A DNA stretch of 64,000 nucleotides from Melastoma dodecandrum (lineage: Eukaryota; Streptophyta; Magnoliopsida; Myrtales; Melastomataceae), in assembly GCA_029817715.1 (NCBI GenBank), contig JARUPY010000534.1, positions 188,501 through 252,500 on the forward strand. Direction: 5' to 3'. Below are positions 56,701-64,000 of this stretch, in pieces. Under the pieces are notes generated by a model, which did not search any database, was not told where the DNA came from, and worked only from the letters and a program-made list of their open reading frames with translations. Position 1 is the stretch's first letter. Each line of letters begins with the position of its first letter. Made by a program: the position numbers and the translations under genes.

Positions 56701-58816
56701 ACCAAGTTGTGCCACGGCATAGTCAGATGCCCTTAAATACTGGAGATACATGGGATCAAGGAAAGGGGCTTGAAGAGCAGAACCAGAAGTTGCCATTCTA
56801 TTGATACTATTGGGCTCACTAACTGTGCCAGCTATGCCGCCTCCAAGAATTGTGGTGTCCATTCCTGGGATTCCCATAGCAGATGCAGCCGCAGCATTTT
56901 CATATAATGGAGGCAAAGCACCAGTTCCAAGCTGCCCAACCATCGCAGATGCCAGTGCAGGATCAAGGGAGAAGCCATTTAACCCACAGTTTGGAAAGGA
57001 AGAACCAGAAACATCCACTTGATGGTATTGAGCAGGATACCCTGCTCCGCCATTTAGAATGGAGGTTGGTGATCCCTTTGTGTATGCACTCCTAGAGGCT
57101 GGCGGAGAATTTTGGTGTTCAACTTGCCTGTCAACCATAAAGCTTGGCTTCATGGAGTCAGGCCGGCGGCCATTGCTCTTTCCAGCATCGGTATATAAAA
57201 CCTTAGTGGCATATGGAGCCATATGAGGATGCCCAGACTCAGTATTCTTCATGTACGCAGACAGATCGTGCTGGTTATCATCTCTATTAAGGCTGTAGAG
57301 GTAATCCTGGTGATTTTCCACAGCTTGCTCGATCTGTGGATGCAATTGACTTTCTTCTCCTTTCACCCCGTTCTTTGACAGGTTCAGAGCAGATAATGCA
57401 GCGACTACATCTGCAGAGTCATCAGCACTTCCAGAAACGACATTGAATGAATTGGAGGCAGTAACTTGTCTCTTTTCAGCTGCATTTCCTCTTCCTGCTC
57501 CAATTGGAGTTGGACAAGGACTTGGCGCTCTTGCCACGAGTTGCGGATCGGGAGTATTGCTCCGTGACAAAGAAGCGCCGACAGCATATGAGTATGAGGG
57601 AGCAGCAGTATTTTGCACAACTTCCACTTTACTAGAGATATTGGCATCAAGATTTTCCTCGAAGGCGTTACGACTAGATGGACGAGAAGGAACACCATTT
57701 ACTGTGGTAGCTATACCCACATCATCCTGCCAAGAAATTAACTCATTATGACGGGAAGAAAGGAGAGTAACCAATTTTTTTTATAACTAAGAAGTTCCTG
57801 GGCCAATTTAAGGGCTCTGCACGACTCAAAATCCAGTACATCCCCTTAAAGTCGTCACAAGACCATGCAGCCCACGATGACCGGGTAAGTCAGGTCCATC
57901 AAAGCCAAAGCTTGGCAGGTACCCCTGGACGCAAGTGGTAAGATTCAAATCTAGAATCTTCAGGTGAATCCTCACTGCCCTGACCACTGGAGTGTCCCAT
58001 TGGAGACAGGATTGACCAATTTGATGGGTCAAATAAGGAACTTCCACCGAAAACATCCAGCAATAAAAAAAAAAACAATCCAACAATAAAAACTATAAGC
58101 ATTCTACAAAACTATCCAACATAACAACAACCATGTGTCATCCAAAGTGTCAGCTAAGAAGACAGACAGGGAAAACACGTTACAACAATCACCTGGAGAA
58201 TCTCAGCAATGCTCTTCTGCTTGTTCATCAGTCTTAACCCCGAAAGGCCAATCAAACCATCACCGCCCCACTCAGCCGGTGCATGTGCTATCTCGGGGAT
58301 AGATTCGGCATCTTGCTTCACAGCATCAAAACCAGGCGGGGTCGAAAAGAGTGATCTTCCAGCGCTATTATCGGGCCTATTCACTTTCCTTGCATCTCCA
58401 ATGTCCCCCAAAGACGGCCCTCCTTTGAGCCTCTGAGCAAACCTCCAGTCTTCTTTCGAAAGCAAAGGAGGGGGAAGCCGTGGATTCAGGTTCACGTTGG
58501 AGTAATAGTACGACAAGTATGCAGGGTTAGACCTAAGCTCCTCCTCGGACGCAAAGCCATTGCCGTTTTTTGCACCAGGAAAACCGGGAAGGCCAGCTCC
58601 ACCGCCATTCCCAAACAACCCACCTACCGCATTCAGTGAACCCTCAACAGTAGGAGGAGCAGAGCCATACCTATGTATGTTAAGCTCCCTTTCATGGTTA
58701 GTGTCATCATGATCCCGCTGTTCACGAAGCAAAGATGCTATCTCCTTCTCCAAATCCTCTCCAAAGGATCCATCGTTGCTGCCTAATGTTGGCCTTCCAC
58801 CCAATTCAGACAACAT
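53728..58816 (-). CDS. Pumilio/PUF RNA-binding protein
   Basis: Nine minus-strand exons: 58193-58816, 56255-57726, 56007-56148, 55823-55930, 55064-55276, 54844-54954, 54299-54493, 53965-54139 and 53728-53765. All phases close to 1025 residues. The start [12 protein letters not shown] matches family members. The long N-terminal region (1-~690) has the NABP-type Gly/Ser/Asn-rich blocks ([24 protein letters not shown]). Eight C-terminal PUM repeats carry base-reading triplets: SRFIQQ, NYVIQK, CRVIQK, NHVIQK, CRVVQ, NYVIQ, SNVVEK, NYVVQK. That is the standard code for a UGUA-type site. Cytoplasmic mRNA decay and translational repression are known for the family (group of Arabidopsis PUM1-6). Confidence 0.94.
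55537..55895 (-). repeat. Tandem duplication of exon 4 end plus intron, inside Pumilio gene
   Basis: Two ~180-bp units: the downstream unit (about 55719-55895) contains the true 3' end of PUM exon 4 and its donor; the other (about 55537-55715) is a diverged copy with a decayed exon end (TCACTTACAGCCATCCATTTG versus TCACTCTACAACCATACATT) followed by its intron start. Confidence 0.8.
57770..58022 (-). mobile_element. SINE-like insertion in Pumilio intron 1
   Basis: A ~237-bp block lies between 8-bp direct repeats ACCAATTT (57770-57777 and 58015-58022). Read on the minus strand it ends with an A-rich tail (TTATAAAAAAAATTGG) and has a degenerate Pol III-like box (GATTTGAATCTTACC). These are SINE traits. 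No coding frame. Confidence 0.5.
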
Positions 58817-59219
58817 TTTTATAACACCGACCCGATCACCCCTCACACCCAGGTCGCGATCATCTCTTTAAACATCTACACATGGAAAAATCTCAGAATG
58901 AACAATCGGGTCCACAGAATCTGAAATTGATGTCAAAACCAACCCCAAGATCAGAACTTCAGCTCACACAACCTATCATCGATAGATATGCACAAGCAAC
59001 CACAAAGATTTGGCTCCGTCCCAGCTGATCAAAATCGAAACTTTGCCGTTCAGGAGCAGCAGGGCAGCCCACAAACCCAACAGCTGAGAAAACCAAAAAA
59101 TTTAAGCAGAAAAATGGCAAGAGAACCAAGAGTAATCTAACCCAGAATTAACCGGGAAGGAATCATCCATCCAAAACCCAATTTCCAAGGGGCCTCAGCT
59201 CAAAAACTCAGGGACGTGA

Positions 59220-59253
<34 letters not shown>

Positions 59254-60593
59254 AGGAACATGGTCGAAACCGCAAGAACATGAGTGAGAGAAAGGCGAGG
59301 GGGTGGGGATGGATGAAGATAAAAAGGTCATTCATGAAGAGGAAAAGGACGTCGATGGAATAATTCCGGCGGCTATTTGGTCCTTCCTTCTTACAAGAAC
59401 CCTTTGGGTTTTGCCTCGTGTAATGAACGTAGTAGACACAAGTATTAAATATTACCGTGCTTGGTTACGATGTTTACACTAAAAAAAAAAATGGGAGGAA
59501 AACGCACTCTGCAATCAATTTCATATAGTCTTTATAGAAGAAACTCGTTAATTAATAAAAACGATAAAAAAAAATAACTAACTAATTCATTTCTGATTTA
59601 AGAAGACGTTCCTTTCCTCGTCCAATTTATGATGACCGAATGGCCAGTAAGAAATGAAGTCCCCCTCCCTCCCCCCTCTTTATTTGCAGATGGAATGGAT
59701 AGAGGCGGAGAAGACAGAGACAATTTATATATGTATATAATTAATATACATAGAGGCGTAGAAGCCAGACACAAACTTGGGGAGTAGTTTCGGGGGCGAT
59801 AAGATGGGTCGGTTTCTGAGTCTTTCAATGCCCAGTCAGTCCAGTTCCCCTCCTCCCTCCTCCTTATAGATTTAGATTATTTCCTTTCTCTTCTTCTCTT
59901 ACCAGAGGGCGTTGCTCCCCTAACCTTGAACCTTGGTCCTTCTGTCCCTTCCTGTGTGTTTTCAGGCACAGGCAGAGAGTTTAAAAGAGACACAGACACA
60001 AACCAGAGAGACACAGAGACTGCATCATTTGATTTGATCTTCCTTATATACAACAACAACAGCAACAACAAAACACTTAAAATAAAATCTCCCCCCCCCC
60101 CACCCCACCACCACCACCAAATCCTGCCGAGGATTTAGGATTTTATACTATCCTTAAGGGGCTTCTGTTCGGTCTGATTCGTGATGGCAGGGCAGGGTTT
60201 TATTAATCTTCAATTATTTTGGGATGCACTTAAAAAACTTTGCTTTCATTTAAACCCAAAATGATAAAAGAAAGGAATGGAAACAAAGATGGGGGGTTGG
60301 CTTTCGCATTTGGTTTGTCTTCATGAGAGAGGGAGAAGGACAAGGACTCTTTCTTTAACCCATCGCCTCCTTCATTTGGTTTTTACGTTGAAAAGAAACA
60401 ACCCCCTCTCTCTAATATTTGCAGTACAAAAAAGATAAGAGAATCATCATCATCCATCGTATTAGGACGAAGTTTCTTTTGTACTACCAAACTATTGATT
60501 CAATCTTCCCGTCGTTATTAAAACCTCAAAAATAGAAGAAAAAGGAGACCCCCATTTCCCAAAAGTCTGTTCATCCTCCTCCTCCCCCAAACA
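58817..60593. other. Divergent promoter region of Pumilio (-) and ZIP (+) genes
   Basis: Contains the Pumilio leader (up to about 59300), a perfect G30 run at 59223-59252, AT-rich DNA near 59480-59580, an (AAC/AGC)n stretch near 60050-60072, and a C-tract at about 60090-60106. No gene seen. Confidence 0.5.
59223..59252. repeat. Homopolymer G30
   Basis: Thirty consecutive G on the plus strand (C on the Pumilio sense strand), in or near the Pumilio leader. Confidence 0.9.
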
Positions 60594-61691
60594 ATGGCTT
60601 ACCCCCAGCAGCAGCGACTTCCCCTCCTCCTCCTATGTCTCCTTCTCCGTTGGTCTTCGGTTAACGGACATGGCGGCGGCGGCGGCGGCGATGAAGCAGC
60701 CGTCCCCACCGACCTGCACTCCAGGAGCCTTGTTTTGGTTAAGGTATGGTGCCTCCTCATCCTCCTGGTGTCCACCTTCGCCGGCGGGGTCTCCCCTTAC
60801 TTCTTCAGGTGGAACCAGAGCTTTCTCCTCCTCGGCACTCAGTTCGCCGGCGGGGTTTTCCTGGGGACCTCTCTTATGCATTTCTTGAGCGACTCCAGCG
60901 CCACTTTCGCCGATCTGACCCCCAAGACTTACCCTTTTGCGTTCATGCTGGCGTCTTCCGGGTACCTCCTTACCATGGCCAGCGACTGCCTGATCATGTA
61001 TGCGGTTAGGAACACCCGGGGAGAAGGCCGCGTGGAAGTCGAAAGAGGAGACTTGGTTGAGCAGAACGGGAAGCAAAGCAGCTCCGATTATATCAATCCG
61101 GTGTTTTTGCGAACGTCCACTGTTAGCGACACTATACTGCTAATCCTGGCTCTCTGCTTTCACTCAGTGTTCGAGGGTATCGCTATCGGGGTCTCAGGTA
61201 TACTTTGTTCATCCTTGTTCGAAACACCGTAGGGATAACACGAAAGCAGACCCGAGGCACCCCAATTTAGTTTGGAAACTTATCAATCCTCCCTCGCAGA
61301 TACAAAAGCGGATGCGTGGAGAAACCTGTGGACTATATCCTTGCACAAGATATTTGCAGCAATCGCCATGGGCATAGCACTCCTGAGGATGCTGCCCAAG
61401 AGACCGTTCCTGCTGACGGCAGCCTACTCCTTTGCCTTTGCAGTCTCCAGCCCGATCGGCGTTGGAATCGGGATTGCCATCGATGCAACTACCCAGGGAC
61501 GCGTGGCCGATTGGGTCTATGCCATATCGATGGGATTAGCCTGCGGGGTCTTCATTTACGTGGCCATCAACCATCTGATAGCCAAAGGTTTCAAGCCTCA
61601 GGGAGATTGTCGTTTTGACACTCCCTTCTTTAAGTTCTTAGCCGTTTTACTGGGCGTGGCAGTGATCGCTGTTGTCATGATTTGGGATTGA
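60594..61691 (+). CDS. ZIP metal transporter (ZIP2/ZIP11-like)
   Basis: Two exons, 60594-61197 and 61300-61691, joined in phase 1, give 331 residues. A signal-like leader ([17 protein letters not shown]) is followed by a short HGGGGGGDE stretch. Eight membrane segments follow; TM4 carries the metal-site motif [18 protein letters not shown] (His..Glu..) and TM5 the paired [15 protein letters not shown]. The C-terminus, [21 protein letters not shown], is the family end. The TM3-TM4 loop is acidic and basic but has almost no His, unlike the His-rich loops of IRT/ZIP1-type proteins. Plant ZIP2/11 proteins import Zn or Mn at the plasma membrane. Confidence 0.92.
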
Positions 61692-62251
61692 GCATGTGTT
61701 TTCTGGGAGCACTTATCAAACCATTCGAATATGCAAATCGAATATGTATACGATTTCATCCCCTCTGGCTTGCAGTAGACAGGAACTTGCTACAAAAAGT
61801 GAAGCTATAAAATCGGCGTGATGAATCTATCTAATCCATGCTTGCTTTCTCCTGGCAATATCTCCGTTTCTGTGAGGAGCCCCTGAGGGAGCTGTGGCAG
61901 AGGGTGAGCATGAGGAGTTACAGTTCCTCGCATAGAAGCTCCAGATGATGGGAACAGCCTCCGATGCTTCAATGACGCACATTGTTGTCCGGCTGGGTTT
62001 GGGTTTGGCTTTCCGGGATGCTTAAATTAACAGACAGAACAATACTTTGAATGACAAAGTTCATCAGAACAAACTGGACATGACTGGAGTGATGTTATGC
62101 TACACACGCAAACTGTCTCTAAACTAATACAATCAATAACCAGTTTAATTTCTTCTACCTTCAGCTAAAGGTAGAGGGGAAATAGAAAACAGCAGAAAAT
62201 TGCAGATACAAGGCGTCAAACTATGAGACTAAGAGGCCTATCTCAAAAGTT
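61692..62251. other. Convergent 3' ends of ZIP and GRAS genes
   Basis: Two 3' UTRs facing each other; no gene. Confidence 0.5.
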
Positions 62252-64000
62252 CTATGCGGGTACCCAACCGGAAGATGCGAAAAGGATTCGACCTTTCCAT
62301 CCCTGCAACATCCACTGCCCATCTACGTCGATCACGAAATCCTCATGATATTGTTCCGTCAACTTGAACCTTACTTTCCTCATGAGCACAGGATCCAGCT
62401 GAAGTTGCTTGAACCCGGCTCTCATGACACGAATCTGCCACTGCTTGTATGTCTCCGGCCTCTCTACTCTCTCTGATCCCTCGCAGGCCAGCACATTGCC
62501 GACTTCCCTCCCAAAGAACTCCTTCTCATACAATGACCTCACCTGATCCTCCTGGCTTAGGTTATAATCGAAAGCATCGAACATTGAAGAGTAGTGGAAC
62601 AAAGCCTCACGAAAACGTGTTACGAAGAAAGGTGCGTTAAAGGATCCATTCACGACTGCCTGCATAAACATATCCGGCTTGATCTTTCTGATCAGGTTCA
62701 GGACCGTATCCCTGGGATTGTTCACAGCTACCGTCTGATCAAGCAGATGCTTAAACCGAAACAACGTGTTCACAGCAATGGTCTCGTTCTTTCGTAGTTT
62801 GAGGTCCTCAATTCTAATTGTTTCCCATTTTTTAGCAATAGCATTATACTCAAAAGGAACACCGAATCGCTCACAGTACTTTGCCAACATTTGTCCCGTT
62901 GCCTGAACTCTTTCTGCTGGCCGGAAACCACGCTCTGGCAGCTCTATCCCCGTAATCCGCAGTCTGGGCGGCCCTCCAGCCCTCTTAGCAAGACGAAAGA
63001 TGAGCGGTGGCCACTGGAAACCGTATAAGATCCCAAAATCAATCACATGAAGGGTGGTAGCCTTCTCCGCCAAACTCAGTATATTATGATTGGCAAAAAT
63101 GCATGCCAGTTTCTGGTAAGGGCACGCTGAACGATAGAGATGATGGGCCTTCAAAGAATCAACAGCAGACATCTTACAGTCAAGAGCTGCGTAAATCCGA
63201 GTTCCAGTGCCAGACAAACGGGCCTCAAGTGCATTCACAAAATAGTGAGCCAACCGCTGAGTACCATTGCCAGACACCGAAGAATTCTGTCTTATCTGCC
63301 TTATATAATCCTCCACAGTTCTTCTGTCGTCAGTTGACACGGCTTGAGCACAAAGTGTTAAGAGAGCTCTCAGATCCACGGCCTCTGCCCGGTTACTGCT
63401 CGGTTTCTTACCACGCACCTTCTCAACTTTGAGTACATCGGCATGTCCATTTTGTTCTATAAGCTTCGGGGGTTTCTCTCGATGAGGTTCTCCTTTTTTA
63501 AAATCCGGCCTCCTCCCTTGGTCATGACAAAGCAAAATCTTATCGAACATCTCGGAGAGCTCAGTATCATCAACAGAAACAGCCGACTGCTTGTTACTTC
63601 TCTCTTCGGACTCAATGCTCTCCCTCTCGTGGTTCTTCTTTCCCCTGTCTGCGCTAGCCAGAGGTGGTGAACTAGTACCATCCAGGCTCGATAAAGTCGA
63701 ATTATCTACAAAATCTAAGAAAATCTGATAGTTTTTCGGAAGGAACCTCCTAGCTTCTTCTACCCCCTTCTCGAACTGCATTATCGACTCTCTCTCCCCC
63801 TCAACAGGCCCCCTCGAGATGTTTTTATAGTCTGCATTCGTGTTCGACAAGTAAGCAGGCTGCGAAGCACTGGTATCTGCAGGGGAGGACTCTAAAACGA
63901 AATTATCGGGCATGGTAACTTGTGAATCGTGATATCTGCTATCCGAGAATTCACCTTGAGATGGCGTATCAACAGAGTTTTCCACGCTAGCGAAGCTATA
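62252..64000 (-). CDS. GRAS-family transcription regulator (LISCL/SCL14-type), 5' end beyond window
   Basis: One uninterrupted minus-strand frame to the window edge (582 residues seen; the true start is outside). The N-terminal part has the LISCL features LSPADTSASQPAYLSN-like (SSPADTSASQPAYLSNTNAD) and a FEKGVEEARRFLP motif. The GRAS domain shows LHRI (AVDLRALLTLCAQAVSTDD), VHIID (LHVIDFGILYGFQWPPLI), PFYRE (NGSFNAPFFVTRFREALFHY) and SAW (LFASSGWVPA). In Arabidopsis, SCL14 of this clade partners TGA bZIP factors to switch on detoxification genes. DNA-binding partner here is inferred only. Confidence 0.92.
   Translation of the reverse strand, partial: YSFASVENSVDTPSQGEFSDSRYHDSQVTMPDNFVLESSPADTSASQPAYLSNTNADYKNISRGPVEGERESIMQFEKGVEEARRFLPKNYQIFLDFVDNSTLSSLDGTSSPPLASADRGKKNHERESIESEERSNKQSAVSVDDTELSEMFDKILLCHDQGRRPDFKKGEPHREKPPKLIEQNGHADVLKVEKVRGKKPSSNRAEAVDLRALLTLCAQAVSTDDRRTVEDYIRQIRQNSSVSGNGTQRLAHYFVNALEARLSGTGTRIYAALDCKMSAVDSLKAHHLYRSACPYQKLACIFANHNILSLAEKATTLHVIDFGILYGFQWPPLIFRLAKRAGGPPRLRITGIELPERGFRPAERVQATGQMLAKYCERFGVPFEYNAIAKKWETIRIEDLKLRKNETIAVNTLFRFKHLLDQTVAVNNPRDTVLNLIRKIKPDMFMQAVVNGSFNAPFFVTRFREALFHYSSMFDAFDYNLSQEDQVRSLYEKEFFGREVGNVLACEGSERVERPETYKQWQIRVMRAGFKQLQLDPVLMRKVRFKLTEQYHEDFVIDVDGQWMLQGWKGRILFASSGWVPA

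Noticed and set aside
1..64000. CRISPR arrays, operons, bacterial promoters
   Set aside because: The window is plant nuclear DNA; no spaced direct repeats of that kind were seen.

Overview
The window is nuclear DNA of a flowering plant. Its genes have short GT-AG introns, and the proteins belong to plant families such as OCTOPUS/DUF740, PHT4, GRAS, IPC synthase, DUF3527 and RING/DUF1117. It also carries a Tat-type Ty3/gypsy retrotransposon. The intron-rich genes with moderate GC do not look grass-like; a eudicot or early-diverging angiosperm fits, but the species cannot be fixed from sequence alone. Many genes lie in introns-and-exons that no single open frame shows, so they were rebuilt from splice sites and checked for reading phase.

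Layout. 1-7.1 kb: an OCTOPUS-like gene cut by the window edge (-), a decayed hyccin-domain fragment, an acyl-CoA thioesterase 13-like gene (+) and a plastid-type PHT4 anion transporter (+). 7.8-10.3 kb: a CRCK-type cytoplasmic receptor-like kinase (+). 10.8-14.5 kb: an SR45a-like splicing factor (-) and the broken remnant of an RBM22/MAC5-type CCCH-RRM gene (-). 15.3-23.6 kb: neutral ceramidase and inositolphosphoryl-ceramide synthase, two ceramide-consuming enzymes in tandem on the minus strand. 25.4-28.1 kb: a DUF3527 gene with a local stop/frameshift (-). 29.9-36.3 kb: class I small heat-shock protein, a UGT pseudogene, RABA2-type Rab GTPase and a RING-H2 E3 ligase (all +). 36.8-49.7 kb: the retrotransposon. 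50.2-53 kb: a UVR/NTF2-like plastid-type protein (+) and a DnaJ-like protein (-). 53.7-58.8 kb: a Pumilio RNA-binding protein (-). 60.6-61.7 kb: a ZIP metal transporter (+). 62.3-64 kb: a GRAS (LISCL) regulator cut by the right edge (-).

The standout is the 12.9-kb LTR element (36798-49682, 5-bp target duplication GACGG). Its gag-pol reads on the minus strand and is broken by two in-frame stops and about three frameshifts. Opposite to gag-pol, next to the 3' LTR, it carries a six-exon gene with its own TATA box. All five introns of that gene keep phase, and its ~900-residue protein begins with a plant mobile domain (PMD, MAIN/MAIL-like). The cargo gene looks intact while the element's own genes are dead.

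The order SR45a - CCCH/RRM relic - ceramidase - small HSP - RABA2 - GRAS, with IPC synthase and DUF3527 in between, resembles what I recall of Arabidopsis chromosome 1 near At1g0735-At1g0753, with IPCS/DUF3527 near At2g379. This suggests an old conserved block; it needs a synteny check.
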